Source: Clostridiales bacterium
GTDB lineage: Bacteria > Bacillota > Clostridia > Christensenellales > Aristaeellaceae
Length of the DNA stretch: 64,000 nt
Assembly (NCBI GenBank): GCA_015056315.1
Contig: SVGN01000001.1
Coordinates: forward strand, 124,001-188,000
Reading direction: 5' to 3'
The notes under the pieces are model-generated. The model saw nothing but the letters and a program-made list of their open reading frames with translations, made no database searches and was not told where the DNA came from. Numbering within the stretch: position 1 is the stretch's first letter; the number at the start of each line of letters is the position of its first letter. This document shows, in pieces, positions 32,658 through 41,929 of the stretch. A program made the position numbers and the translations under genes.

Positions 32658-34883
32658 ATGGCATCGATCCGCAAGCTGTCCCAGGAGATCATTGGCCGTA
32701 TCGCAGCCGGTGAGGTAGTGGAACGCCCTGCTTCTGTGGTCAAGGAAATGGTGGAGAACGCCATCGATGCCGGTGCTGCCCATATCACCGTGGAAGTGCG
32801 CGGCGGAGGCGTGGAGTATTTGCGCATCACCGATGACGGTAAGGGCATCCCTGCCGAAGAGATCCGTATGGCGTTCGAGCGCCACGCCACCAGCAAGCTG
32901 CAGACCGCCGAACAGCTGTTCGACATCCATACCCTTGGCTTTCGCGGTGAGGCGCTTGCCTCTGTGGCGGCGGTAGCCAAGGTGACCTGCACCACCAAGA
33001 CAGCCGATGCACCGCTGGGCATCCGTGCTCGTATCGAGGGCGGCGAGTTCGTGGACATCCGCCAGGCGGCTTCGCCGGTCGGCACCACCTTTGTGGTGGA
33101 GGATCTTTTCTACAATACCCCTGTTCGCCGTAAGTTTCTCAAAAAGCCCGGCATGGAGACCTCCATGGTCTCCGACTATATGCTCAGGCTCATGCTCTCC
33201 CACCCGGAGATCGCCTTCCGTTTCGTCAATCAGGGCAAGACGCTCTACCAGACCATTGGCGATGGCAAGGTGGAATCTGTTCTGTACCGTGTATACGGCA
33301 AGGAAGCCTTTGCCCAGATGCACAAGGTATCCGGCAATATGAACGGTCTTCTGCTGGAGGGCTATGTGGGCACCGGCGAGCTGAGCCGCGGCAACCGCCA
33401 GCAGCAGAGTTTCTTTATCAACGGTCGTTATTTCCGCAGCGGTTTGATGAGCCGTGCGCTGGAAAGCGGCTGCGAAGGCCGGGTCATGATCGGGCGCTTT
33501 CCCATGTGCGCCCTGTTTATGACGCTGCCCAACCAGCTGGTGGATGTAAATGTGCACCCCAACAAGCTTGAGGTGCGCTTCCAGAACGAAAACAGCATTG
33601 CACAGGCAGTAAAGACGCTGGTCAGCGAAGCTCTGCATGGGCAGACCCTCGGTGCCCAGCTCGCCTCCGGCTCGGTGATGCCGGAGCGTGCTGCCGATGA
33701 AAAACCGGAAACCGCTCAGGGCAGCGGCTTTACGGTCATTTCTCTCGGCGGTACAGAGGCTGCCCCCGCACCGGAGCCTGCTCCCGTTTCTGTGGCAGCG
33801 CCTCAGCCCGTTGCTCCTGCTGCGGTGGTGGAGCGGCAGCCCGAACAGCCGGAAGTATCTGTCCGGCAGAGTGCTGCCCCCGAAGATAAACCTAAAGCAC
33901 CCGCACAGGACGCCAAAGCTCCTGTTAAGCCCGCTCCTGCCAAGGAGACGTTCACCATCGAGCCGCTGCGGCCTGTGGAAGTACCTCCCCCAAGCAAGGA
34001 AGCAATGCCCGAACCGGTCAAACCGGCAGAAGCGCCGGTGGAGCAGCCGACCGCCAAGCCTGCCCAGCCAGCCGCCAATGTCAGAGAACTGTATACCGCC
34101 TTTGCTCCTGATTTTTCTGCTCTTGGCAGCAGCACGCTTCGGGAATCCTCTTCGCCGGAGGTGACCCGCATCATGCGGGATATGGCCCTGAAGCAGGCGG
34201 AGGCAGCGGAGAAGGCAATACGCTCCGAGAAGCCTCTGCCTAAGCAAGAACCCAAGCCCGAGACTGCCCCGGAGCAGACCAGCCTTCTGGAAGCCGAAAA
34301 ACCCGAAGAGCAGCTCCGCCTCATCGGCATCGCGTTCTCCACCTACTGGATCTTCGAATGCGGAGACCGGCTGCTTCTGCTGGATCAGCATGCTGCCCAC
34401 GAGCGCATGCTCTACGACAAACTGATGGCACAGTTCGAAGGCACTGCTGTTTCGCAGCGGCTGCTTGCCCCTGTGTTGGTACAGATGACCCAGCACGACC
34501 TGGTACTTTTGGAGGAGCTGCAGGAGGTGCTCGCCGATGCGGGCTTCGATGTGCAGCCCTTCGATGAGAGCAGCGCCGCCATCCATGCCATTCCAACGCT
34601 GTTTGGCGAGAACGCCGATCCGCGCACCCTCTTTTTGGAGGCGCTGGACGAGTGGCAGGCAGGCCGTGGTGCCGTAACCCGGGAGCGCATGCGCAAACAG
34701 ATCGCTACCATGGCCTGCAAACGTGCCATCAAGGCAGGGGATAAGCTCAGCGAGGAAGAGGTGCAGGGCTTCCTTCGGGAAATGCTCTTGTCCGATTCCA
34801 TGCCCACCTGCCCCCATGGCAGACCCATTGTTGTTGATATGTCGCGCTATGCGCTGGAGAAGCGCTTCAAGCGCATACAGTAG
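32658..34883 (+). CDS. mutL: DNA mismatch repair protein MutL
   Basis: Mismatch-repair ATPase and, in Bacillota, a nicking endonuclease. The GHKL N-terminal domain (residues 1-330) has IAAGEVVERPASVVKEMVENAIDAGA, DDGKGIP and TLGFRGEALASVAAVAK. A long low-complexity linker rich in Pro, Ala and Glu (about residues 340-540) separates it from the C-terminal domain. The endonuclease motif DQHAAHERMLYDKL is present (about residues 575-588, DQHAAHERxxYE-type), as are the CPHGRP zinc-site motif and the ACKRAIKAGD motif. The linker is longer than usual, giving 741 residues. The next gene, miaA, is 9 bases downstream. Confidence 0.96.
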   Translation: MASIRKLSQEIIGRIAAGEVVERPASVVKEMVENAIDAGAAHITVEVRGGGVEYLRITDDGKGIPAEEIRMAFERHATSKLQTAEQLFDIHTLGFRGEALASVAAVAKVTCTTKTADAPLGIRARIEGGEFVDIRQAASPVGTTFVVEDLFYNTPVRRKFLKKPGMETSMVSDYMLRLMLSHPEIAFRFVNQGKTLYQTIGDGKVESVLYRVYGKEAFAQMHKVSGNMNGLLLEGYVGTGELSRGNRQQQSFFINGRYFRSGLMSRALESGCEGRVMIGRFPMCALFMTLPNQLVDVNVHPNKLEVRFQNENSIAQAVKTLVSEALHGQTLGAQLASGSVMPERAADEKPETAQGSGFTVISLGGTEAAPAPEPAPVSVAAPQPVAPAAVVERQPEQPEVSVRQSAAPEDKPKAPAQDAKAPVKPAPAKETFTIEPLRPVEVPPPSKEAMPEPVKPAEAPVEQPTAKPAQPAANVRELYTAFAPDFSALGSSTLRESSSPEVTRIMRDMALKQAEAAEKAIRSEKPLPKQEPKPETAPEQTSLLEAEKPEEQLRLIGIAFSTYWIFECGDRLLLLDQHAAHERMLYDKLMAQFEGTAVSQRLLAPVLVQMTQHDLVLLEELQEVLADAGFDVQPFDESSAAIHAIPTLFGENADPRTLFLEALDEWQAGRGAVTRERMRKQIATMACKRAIKAGDKLSEEEVQGFLREMLLSDSMPTCPHGRPIVVDMSRYALEKRFKRIQ

Positions 34884-34892
34884 GAGGGCGCT

Positions 34893-35831
34893 ATGAGACC
34901 CAGGATCATTGCGATCACCGGTGCTACCGCCAGCGGTAAAAGCGCCCTTGCCATGCAGCTGGCACAGCAGCTGGGCGGCGAGATCGTCTGTATGGATTCC
35001 ATGCAGATCTATCGCGGCATGGATATCGGCACCGCCAAGCCCACCCCCGCCGAGCGGCAGACGGTGCCACACCATATGCTGGATGTGGTCCCGCCCGATG
35101 CTCCCTATACCGTTGCCGATTATGCAGAGGCCGCCTCGGCGGTGATCCGCGGTATACTGAGCCGCGGCAAGCTGCCGCTGCTGGTGGGCGGCACAGGGCT
35201 GTACCTGAAGGCGCTGATGCATGGCCTGTCCCTTGGCGTGAGCCGGAGCGACCCGGCCATCCGTGCCCGGCTGGAAGCCATTGCCGACCAGCCCGGCGGC
35301 AAACAGCAGCTGCACCGCATGCTTTCGCAGGTGGATGAAGCATCTGCCAAAAAGCTGCACCCCAACGATCTGCGAAGGGTGATCCGTGCCATCGAGGTAT
35401 ATGAGCTTACCGGCACCCCCCTCAGCCAGACCCGGCAGGAGGAGGCAGGGGAGTTTACCGTGCTTCCGCTGGCCATACGTATGGAGCGGGAGCAGCTCTT
35501 TGCCCGCATCGAAATGCGGGTGGATCAAATGCTGGAGATGGGCCTGTTTTCGGAGGTGAAAAGCCTCCTTGAAGCCGGTGTATCGCCGGAGGCCCAAGCC
35601 ATGCAGGGGATCGGCTACAAAGAAATGGTACCTGCGGTACAGGGCATCCTGCCGGTAGAGGAAGCACGCAGGCAGATCATCCTCAATACAAGGCACTATG
35701 CCAAACGTCAGGAGACCTGGTTCAAGGGCGAACCTGCCACCTGCTGGCTGGCAGCGGAGAACGCTCTCCCGTTGGCTGGGGAGGCAATTGCTGCTTTTCT
35801 GGCAGATACCCAACACCAAGCAAAGGAATGA
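34893..35831 (+). CDS. miaA: tRNA dimethylallyltransferase MiaA
   Basis: Transfers a dimethylallyl group to A37 of tRNAs reading UNN codons, the step before MiaB. The 312 residues contain the P-loop GATASGKSALAMQLA (about residues 10-24), the MDSMQIYRGMDIGTAKPT motif (about 38-55), the VGGTGLYLKAL motif and the QAMQGIGYKEM segment. The C-terminal KRQETWFKG segment is also typical. The start ATG 34893 follows AGGAGGGC. The miaA-ynbB junction is close: the miaA stop lies 8 bases before the start chosen for the following gene. Confidence 0.96.
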   Translation: MRPRIIAITGATASGKSALAMQLAQQLGGEIVCMDSMQIYRGMDIGTAKPTPAERQTVPHHMLDVVPPDAPYTVADYAEAASAVIRGILSRGKLPLLVGGTGLYLKALMHGLSLGVSRSDPAIRARLEAIADQPGGKQQLHRMLSQVDEASAKKLHPNDLRRVIRAIEVYELTGTPLSQTRQEEAGEFTVLPLAIRMEREQLFARIEMRVDQMLEMGLFSEVKSLLEAGVSPEAQAMQGIGYKEMVPAVQGILPVEEARRQIILNTRHYAKRQETWFKGEPATCWLAAENALPLAGEAIAAFLADTQHQAKE

Positions 35832-35839
35832 GAAGCACT

Positions 35840-37084
35840 ATGAATCATCAGATCATCATGGCTGTGCAGGCGGCGGAGGAACGCTGCCGCAAGGCTTTTG
35901 AACGGGTGGATCAGATCGCCCTTACCAATACCGCCAAGGTGCTGGATGTAATGCAGCGCTATCAGGTGGCCTCCCGTCACTTTGCCCCCACCACCGGCTA
36001 CGGCTACGATGATGTGGGCCGGGATACCCTGGAGAAGATCTTCGCCGATCTTTTCGAAGCGGATGCAGCCATCGTGCGCCCCCAGATTGCATCCGGCACC
36101 CATGCGCTGAGCATGTGCCTCTTCGGCCTACTGAAGCCCGGCGATGAGCTGATGTATGCCTCCGGCGGCCCCTACGATACGCTGGAGGAGGTCATCGGCA
36201 TCCGTGGCAGCGGCGTAGGCTCCCTGCGGGAGATGGGCGTCAGCTATTCTCAGGTGGAGATGACTGCCGACGGCAGGCTGGATCTGGACGGCATTCGCGC
36301 AGCGATGAAGCCCAACACCACTGTGGTGGCGGTGCAGCGCAGCCGCGGCTATTCCTCCCGCCCCAGCCTGATGCCCGGCGATATCGAGCCTCTGGCAAAG
36401 ATGCTCCATACTGAGTTTCCCAACGCCTGCCTGATGGTGGATAACTGCTACGGTGAGTTTGTGTGCGAGCTGGAGCCCAACCACTACGGCGCAGATGTGA
36501 GCGTGGGCAGCCTCATCAAGAACCCCGGCGGCGGTCTGGCCCCCACCGGAGGCTACATCGTGGGCCGCGAGGATCTGATCGAGCGCATCAGCTACCGGCT
36601 CACCGCTCCCGGCATCGGTCGGGAGGTGGGCAGCTATGCGGGCAGCTATCAGCCCTTCTATCAGGGTCTGTTCATGGCTCCCCATGTGGTGGCTCAGGCG
36701 GTGAAGACCTCCATCCTTGCTTCTGCCGTGTTCGGCGGTATGGGCATGCACACCACGCCCCGCTACGATGCGCCCCGCACCGATATCATCCAGGCGCTGG
36801 ATCTGGGTACCCCGGAGCGCCTTGTGGCCTTCTGCCAGGGCATCCAGACCGCTTCGCCCATCGACAGCATGGCGCTGCCCGAGCCGTGGGATATGCCCGG
36901 CTACCAGCACCAGGTCATTATGGCGGCGGGCACCTTCGTCAGCGGTGCTTCCATCGAGTTGAGCGCCGATGCCCCCATGCGCGAGCCCTATACTGCCTTC
37001 CTGCAGGGCGGCCTCACCTACAGCCACGGCAAGCTGGCGATCATCCGTACGCTGGACTATATGCAGAAAAAAGGTTGCCTTTGA
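35840..37084 (+). CDS. Methionine gamma-lyase/YnbB-like PLP protein
   Basis: A PLP-dependent fold-type I protein of about 414 residues (family PF06838, often named aluminium-resistance or methionine gamma-lyase family). Family features include IASGTHALSMCLFGLLKPGDEL, YDTLEEVIGIRG, VDNCYGEFVCELEP (Asp near PLP) and SLIKNPGGGLAPTGGYIVGR with the PLP lysine (about residues 225-230). The ATG at 35828 overlaps the miaA stop but has no room for a ribosome site; ATG 35840 is preceded by AAGGA at 35822-35826. The substrate cannot be told from the sequence. A terminator follows. Confidence 0.9.
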   Translation: MNHQIIMAVQAAEERCRKAFERVDQIALTNTAKVLDVMQRYQVASRHFAPTTGYGYDDVGRDTLEKIFADLFEADAAIVRPQIASGTHALSMCLFGLLKPGDELMYASGGPYDTLEEVIGIRGSGVGSLREMGVSYSQVEMTADGRLDLDGIRAAMKPNTTVVAVQRSRGYSSRPSLMPGDIEPLAKMLHTEFPNACLMVDNCYGEFVCELEPNHYGADVSVGSLIKNPGGGLAPTGGYIVGREDLIERISYRLTAPGIGREVGSYAGSYQPFYQGLFMAPHVVAQAVKTSILASAVFGGMGMHTTPRYDAPRTDIIQALDLGTPERLVAFCQGIQTASPIDSMALPEPWDMPGYQHQVIMAAGTFVSGASIELSADAPMREPYTAFLQGGLTYSHGKLAIIRTLDYMQKKGCL

Positions 37085-37098
37085 TCTCTGAGCATATT

Positions 37099-37140
37099 CC
37101 CCTTCGGTAGTGCATAGGAACTACCGAGGGGGGATTTTGT
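37099..37140 (+). terminator. Terminator after ynbB-like gene, overlapping the next ribosome site
   Basis: CCCCTTCGGTAGT (37099-37111) pairs with ACTACCGAGGGG, with one G-T pair, around an 8-base loop. GATTTTGTTTG follows. The GAGGGGGG of the right arm is also the only good ribosome site for the TTG start of spoIVFA at 37141, so termination and translation share these bases. Confidence 0.82.
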
Positions 37141-37854
37141 TTGGAGAAAGAAACGCGTGTAAAGCAGATACAGGTAAGAGAACGCAGGCAGCGGCTGCAG
37201 CCGCCCGTGCTCAGCGAAATGGCTCCGCCAACCGCCGCCGAATGGTCAGAGCTGCCAAAGAGGTCAAGAGGCTGGAGGGCTCAGTTGGCCCCTGGGGAGC
37301 TTACGAAGAATCTGGCGCTGCTGGGCTGTCTGGCGCTGGTGGTGCTGGCGGTACACAGCGCAGGGGAGGGACATGAGAGCGTAAGCGCATTCTCTGCGCT
37401 CAAAAGCGGTCTTTCGGCAAGCTGGGAGCAGGATATCGGCAAGCTCAGCTTTGTCAGTGAACTCCTGCCGCCGGAGATCCGTGAGGTGTGGAACCCATCT
37501 CCTGCAGTAACGGTCATTGCCCCGGCAGAGGGGCAAACCGTGCATGTGTGGTCGGCTGCAGAGCCTTATCTGGAGATCGCCGCCGTTGCGCGGGAGATCC
37601 GTGCGGCAGCAGGTGGGGAAGTGATGAACATCGCACATGGGCTGGGGGAGGAGCGCATCCTGCGGCTTCGCCACCCGGATGGCAGCGAGACCCTCTATGG
37701 CAATCTGGCCGATTGCTTTGTGGAGGTGGGGCAAGAGGTATCTGCAGGGGATGTGGTCGCTACGCTTCTGCCGGACAGCCCGCTGGCTTTCGAGATGCGG
37801 ATCGATGGGCGTTCGGTAGATCCTTCTTCCTCCATGCGAACTGACGAAGAATGA
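37141..37854 (+). CDS. spoIVFA: SpoIVFA-like protein (degenerate M23 domain)
   Basis: Partner of the SpoIVFB protease in the sigma-K checkpoint. The 237-residue chain has a basic N-terminal part, a transmembrane helix (about residues 55-71, NLALLGCLALVVLAVHS), a linker and a C-terminal LytM/M23-like fold (about residues 120-237). The usual peptidase LHFE-type motif is LAFEMRIDG, so catalytic histidines are missing, as in SpoIVFA and SpoIIQ-type proteins. The start is TTG 37141, placed 7 bases after GGGGGG. The end overlaps spoIVFB by 4 nt. Named by context and layout more than by close sequence identity. Confidence 0.75.
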   Translation: MEKETRVKQIQVRERRQRLQPPVLSEMAPPTAAEWSELPKRSRGWRAQLAPGELTKNLALLGCLALVVLAVHSAGEGHESVSAFSALKSGLSASWEQDIGKLSFVSELLPPEIREVWNPSPAVTVIAPAEGQTVHVWSAAEPYLEIAAVAREIRAAAGGEVMNIAHGLGEERILRLRHPDGSETLYGNLADCFVEVGQEVSAGDVVATLLPDSPLAFEMRIDGRSVDPSSSMRTDEE

Positions 37855-38681
37855 AAAACTGGCATTTTTCCATCCACCCGGCGGGCGTACTCTGTCTGCT
37901 GACTTCGTTGCTTTTTGTACCGGCTAACAGGCTGCTGGCGGTGGCGCTGGCGGTAATGATCCACGAAGGCGGGCATCTTGTTGCCATGCGTCTGTGCAGC
38001 ATCAGACATCTGGAGGTGGAATGGACGCCCCTTGGGTTTGTGGCACAGGCAGCCGGTTATCCGATGCTGCCCACAGGTAAACGGCTTGCTATCGCGGCTG
38101 CCGGGATCGGGGCCAGCGGAGCTGCGGCGCTTCTGTGCCTTCCCTTTGCCCGGCAGGTGTATTTTGCGTATCAGCTCCTGGAGTGCAATGCATCGCTCCT
38201 GCTGGTCAACAGCCTGCCTGTGTTGCCGCTGGATGGCAGCAGAGTACTGCTGGCGCTGGCCGGGAAGCTGGGCTGGGAGCAGAATGTGGAGCGTCTGCTT
38301 CTGCTGCTCAGCTATCTATGCTCTGCAGCGCTTTGCATGCTTGGCTTGTACAGCGCCTTTCAGGGGACCTTCAACCCGCTGTTGCTGGCGCTTGGGCCGT
38401 ATCTGGCCTATGCAGCCCACGAAAGCGTACACAGCGGCGGTGTCTATACGGTAAGGCGGTTCGAGCAACGCCCCGGCATGGTACCGGGCAGGCTGTACCC
38501 GGCCCGTACCTATGCTGTAACCGGGCCGGCAGAGGCAGCCCAGTGCTTGCGGGCAGCCGGGCATTGCCCGGAGAACAGTTGCCTGATCGTGCACCAGGTG
38601 GACGCAGTTACAGGCGCAGTGGTGTGTACGCTGACAGAACACCAAGTAAAGAAAACGATTTTTGGCGAAGACAAGAAATAA
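37851..38681 (+). CDS. spoIVFB: SpoIVFB-like intramembrane metalloprotease (M50)
   Basis: Site-2 type zinc protease that in spore formers cleaves pro-sigma-K in the outer forespore membrane. At 276 residues it has about six hydrophobic segments. The zinc-binding HEGGH motif lies within VMIHEGGHLVAM (about residues 40-51) and the second motif SLPVLPLDGSR (about residues 118-128) supplies the aspartate. A soluble C-terminal domain (about residues 190-276) includes SNCLIVH-like CBS-type sequence (ENSCLIVHQVDAVTGAVV). It is coupled to spoIVFA by a 4-nt ATGA overlap. No sigK gene is in the window. Confidence 0.88.
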   Translation: MKNWHFSIHPAGVLCLLTSLLFVPANRLLAVALAVMIHEGGHLVAMRLCSIRHLEVEWTPLGFVAQAAGYPMLPTGKRLAIAAAGIGASGAAALLCLPFARQVYFAYQLLECNASLLLVNSLPVLPLDGSRVLLALAGKLGWEQNVERLLLLLSYLCSAALCMLGLYSAFQGTFNPLLLALGPYLAYAAHESVHSGGVYTVRRFEQRPGMVPGRLYPARTYAVTGPAEAAQCLRAAGHCPENSCLIVHQVDAVTGAVVCTLTEHQVKKTIFGEDKK

Positions 38682-38694
38682 AAACAGTTGTGCA

Positions 38695-38723
38695 TGGACA
38701 CATCAAGCTGGATGTGTTACAAT
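38695..38723 (+). promoter_or_regulatory. Promoter of the SpoIID-type gene
   Basis: TGGACA (38695-38700), a 17-base spacer and TACAAT (38718-38723), ending 37 bases before the ATG. Both boxes have five or so consensus matches. A vegetative sigma-A type pattern for a sporulation-family protein is notable. Confidence 0.65.
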
Positions 38724-38760
38724 AAAAGGTGACCATACGAAAAATACGGGAGTGACATAT

Positions 38761-41700
38761 ATGCAAAATAACAGGAAGGGTATTGCATTTGCTTTACGAT
38801 CGTTATGCCTGCTGTCAGCACTGCTGGTGCTTTTTGTGCCCCTGGCGGCAGCCGCTCAGGTGACTCCTGTTGTCTCCGAGCAGGATGACACTCTTCGCGG
38901 CGGCCTTGTACGCGTCTGCCTCGCTTCTCTCGACGGAGCCACCTCACTGGATGTACAGCTTTCTGCCGCATACCGCGTTTATAACAGCGAGCTGGCCCTG
39001 CCCGCAAACGAGAATATCACCATCGGGCTGGATGCCACCGGTGGCAATATCACTCTCGCTTACGGTGACCAGCGCTGGATCGTTGGCCCCGAGACCATCC
39101 TTTTGCGCAGCAGCAAGCAGGCAACCATCACCATCACCCAGGCCAAGGGAGCCAGCGCGTACCCTGCCGATCTGTACCTTTCCAGCGTAGAGACCGATAA
39201 GGGTTATGCCCTTATGCTGGTGGCCAACATTCAGGTAGAGGATTACATCACCGGCGTTCTTTCCTACGCCATTATGGATACCTCACCTGAAGAAGCCCTG
39301 AAGGCACAGGCCGTCGCGGCCCGAACCTACACCCTGCGCGCCATGGAAGAGCGTGCCAACGAGAAATACGATGTGGTGGATACCGGCGCAGATCAGCTCT
39401 ACCGCGGCACCCCCCAGGATAACACAGCCTGCCGTACTGCGGTTTACAACACTGCAGGCTGCGTGCTCAAATACGGCGATGAGTTTGCCAAAGCCTACAC
39501 CTGCTTCAGCAATGGCGGCCAGACCGAGTCTTCCGAAAATGTATGGGGCGAAAGCTACCCCTACCTGCCCATGAAGGAGGACCCCTTCGATCTGGCCAGC
39601 AAGAGCGCGGTTGCCAAGACCATCCGGATCGATAAGGATCTGCTCAACGGCAGCGTGCCGGAGGCGTTTCTTTCGCTCATCCGGCAGAAGGCCATCGATG
39701 CGCTTATCGCAGACGGATACGCCGCCAACACGGGCAATACCAGCCTCATCTGGCTGGAAAGCATAAAGCTGAATACCCCCAAATATGCGCCTCCCAGCAA
39801 GCTGTACACCGCCGCCGAGCTCGCCTTGATGGCAGAGACCCAGACCGCTGACGGTAGCCGCAGGGTGGTTCCTGTTACGGTCACGGCCCAGATCTTCGAC
39901 GAGCTGGAAGCAATGCTGGATATGAGCCTGCAGCCCGATAACAACGAGCTGTGGAGCGTATCCGCCGGTGGCGATACCTTCACCGTTCGTGCTGCCCGTC
40001 ATGGTCACGGCGTGGGCATGAGTCTGTTTGGTGCCATCGAAATGGCCAAGCAGGGGTATTCGTACGAATCCATTCTGGGCTTCTATTATCCGGGCTGCCG
40101 GAATGTAAAGCTGAACCTTTCCTTTGCTCTGATGCGCGAGGCTATTGAGATGTCGCTCACCTCCGAGCCTACGCTTCGCCCCATCACTACGCCCAGACCT
40201 TCCGAAACCGCTGTTTCTCCCGAAACGGCTGCACCGGAGGAAACCACCGGCGCAAACCCCCTCCCTTCCGAGCCGGAGCAGCAGCCCACTGAGGCACCCA
40301 CTGCGGAGCCGGAGCAGCAGCCCACCGAGGCACCCACTGCCGAACCGGAGCAGCAGCCCACCGAGGCTCCCACTGCCGAGCCGGAGCAGCAGCCCACCGA
40401 GGCTCCCACTGCTGAGCCGAAGCAGCAGCCTACCGAGGCACCTACCTCCGAGCCGGTGCAGCAGCCTACTGCAGTCCCCACAGCAGACCCGGTTGTGCCC
40501 ACGCCCCAGCTGTTGTCCGCAACGCCTGCTCCCACTCCTATGGCAGAGCCCACTGCAGAGCAGGCTGCTTATGCCTTTGTGATCGCCAACGATTTTCTGA
40601 ATCTGCGCCAGGCTCCCTCCAAGCAGGCCCCCATTGTGATGGTGGTATTGGAAGGCGATGCGGTGCAAGTGCTCAGTGTGGAGGGAGCATGGGCACACGT
40701 TTCCTACAACGGCGTAGAGGCCTATGCCGTTCGTGGCCTTCTGGGCAGGATCTTCATGGATTCGCCGCTCGTTGAACCTGCTGCCACCCCTGGTGCTTCC
40801 CCGGTGGCCACAACAGCTCCGGAAGCCTCTGCGGGTTATTCGGCCACTGTCTATGCCAAGAGCGGTACGGTCAATTTCCGCGAGCAGCCCTATAAGGGCA
40901 GCGCCATCATCATGCGGCTGCAGCCGGGTACGCAGGTCGTAGTCACCGGCACGGTCAATGATTTCAGCGTTGTTGAGTATATGGGCATTCCAGGCTATAT
41001 CATGACCGAGTTTCTCCGTTTCGGCGGCGAAGCACCGGCTGTGGTGGCGACCATGGTGCCTGTAGCAACGCCTGTGGTCACTCCTGTGCCAACGCCTGTG
41101 GTAACGCCGGTTCCCACGCAATCGCCTGCCCCTGTGCAGAGCACGGTCGCAGAGGCTGTGCCCGGCTGCGGAGAGCCTCTTGTAGCTGCTGCCGAGTACC
41201 GCAATGCCCGTGTTACCACCAACGGCGGATCTCTCAATCTGCGGCAGGCCCCCAACAATACCGCTCCGATCCTCAAGCGCATCCCGCAGTGTTCCGTGGT
41301 ACTGGCGCAGGAACTGGACGATATCTGGTGCTCCGTCCGTTACGACGGTGTTACCGGCTATGCCAAGCGCAGCTTCCTTACCTTTGGCGAAAACTATGCC
41401 GCAGAGACCATCACCGGGCAGATGAGCGTTTTGCTGCCGGAATACAGCATGGGTCCTGCCACGGTGGTCACCCCCAGCGGCTCCCTGAATCTGCGGCAAA
41501 AAGCCTGTCCCTATTCTGTGGTGCTGAGCCTTGTGCCGAGCGGTGCCACCGTTGAGGTGTACACCATCGAGGATGGCTGGGCACTGGTCACCTACAGAGA
41601 GTTCATCGGTTATGTGAGCGTAGCGTATCTCGACCTGCAACCGGAGATCTCACTGGCTGCCTGGCGGGAAAGCGATGCACTCCTGCCCGATGGTTTCCAA

Positions 41701-41904
41701 GAGGCGCAGGGCATGACCGCTGCCGTCTCTGCCAACGGCGCAGCATTGCGGCTTTCGCCCACTGCCGATGCCCAACTGCTGGCAAGCCTTCCCGCCGGTA
41801 CCGAGCTGCCTGTTCTGGCTACCGGAGAAGCGTGGTGCATCGTTGCCTGGCAAAACCAGACCGGCTATCTGCTCCTTGCGGATGCCCAGCTTCTTACCGA
41901 ATGA
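38761..41904 (+). CDS. SpoIID/LytB protein with five SH3 domains
   Basis: A secreted cell-wall protein of 1047 residues. A signal peptide covers residues 1-30. The SpoIID/LytB domain (about residues 45-460), a lytic transglycosylase family, shows the catalytic Glu in EEALKAQAVAARTY (about residue 178) and the ending motif HGHGVGMSLFGAIEMAKQGYSY. A Pro/Glu/Gln-rich tandem repeat (about 504-571) leads into five SH3-type domains at about 603-660, 695-756, 812-878, 898-960 and 984-1045, each with an LNLRQ- or NFREQP-like motif. Ordinary SpoIID is about 330 residues, so this protein has gained a wall-binding tail. With spoIIP in the window the engulfment pair may be present; alternatively it is a vegetative wall enzyme, as its sigma-A-like promoter would suggest. 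Confidence 0.87.
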   Translation: MQNNRKGIAFALRSLCLLSALLVLFVPLAAAAQVTPVVSEQDDTLRGGLVRVCLASLDGATSLDVQLSAAYRVYNSELALPANENITIGLDATGGNITLAYGDQRWIVGPETILLRSSKQATITITQAKGASAYPADLYLSSVETDKGYALMLVANIQVEDYITGVLSYAIMDTSPEEALKAQAVAARTYTLRAMEERANEKYDVVDTGADQLYRGTPQDNTACRTAVYNTAGCVLKYGDEFAKAYTCFSNGGQTESSENVWGESYPYLPMKEDPFDLASKSAVAKTIRIDKDLLNGSVPEAFLSLIRQKAIDALIADGYAANTGNTSLIWLESIKLNTPKYAPPSKLYTAAELALMAETQTADGSRRVVPVTVTAQIFDELEAMLDMSLQPDNNELWSVSAGGDTFTVRAARHGHGVGMSLFGAIEMAKQGYSYESILGFYYPGCRNVKLNLSFALMREAIEMSLTSEPTLRPITTPRPSETAVSPETAAPEETTGANPLPSEPEQQPTEAPTAEPEQQPTEAPTAEPEQQPTEAPTAEPEQQPTEAPTAEPKQQPTEAPTSEPVQQPTAVPTADPVVPTPQLLSATPAPTPMAEPTAEQAAYAFVIANDFLNLRQAPSKQAPIVMVVLEGDAVQVLSVEGAWAHVSYNGVEAYAVRGLLGRIFMDSPLVEPAATPGASPVATTAPEASAGYSATVYAKSGTVNFREQPYKGSAIIMRLQPGTQVVVTGTVNDFSVVEYMGIPGYIMTEFLRFGGEAPAVVATMVPVATPVVTPVPTPVVTPVPTQSPAPVQSTVAEAVPGCGEPLVAAAEYRNARVTTNGGSLNLRQAPNNTAPILKRIPQCSVVLAQELDDIWCSVRYDGVTGYAKRSFLTFGENYAAETITGQMSVLLPEYSMGPATVVTPSGSLNLRQKACPYSVVLSLVPSGATVEVYTIEDGWALVTYREFIGYVSVAYLDLQPEISLAAWRESDALLPDGFQEAQGMTAAVSANGAALRLSPTADAQLLASLPAGTELPVLATGEAWCIVAWQNQTGYLLLADAQLLTE
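40270..40485 (+). repeat. 36-bp tandem repeat inside the SpoIID-type gene
   Basis: Six in-frame 36-bp units (40270, 40306, 40342, 40378, 40414, 40450) code for 12 residues each, consensus EPEQQPTEAPTA. Units 1-4 are nearly identical; units 5 and 6 have drifted (PKQQP; PVQQP). The sequence forms an extended linker and could change copy number by slippage. Confidence 0.95.
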
Positions 41905-41929
41905 CCAAACCACACCAAGGAGACCTGCT

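Noticed and set aside
31149-35819. 1556-codon open frame on the minus strand
   Set aside because: It is antisense to mutS, mutL and miaA, which are clear conserved genes. GC-rich codon bias gives few stops in the antisense frame, so the length is not evidence for a gene.
40270-40485. Short regular repeats resembling a CRISPR array
   Set aside because: The 36-bp units are adjacent with no spacers and code in frame for a Pro/Glu/Gln-rich linker.
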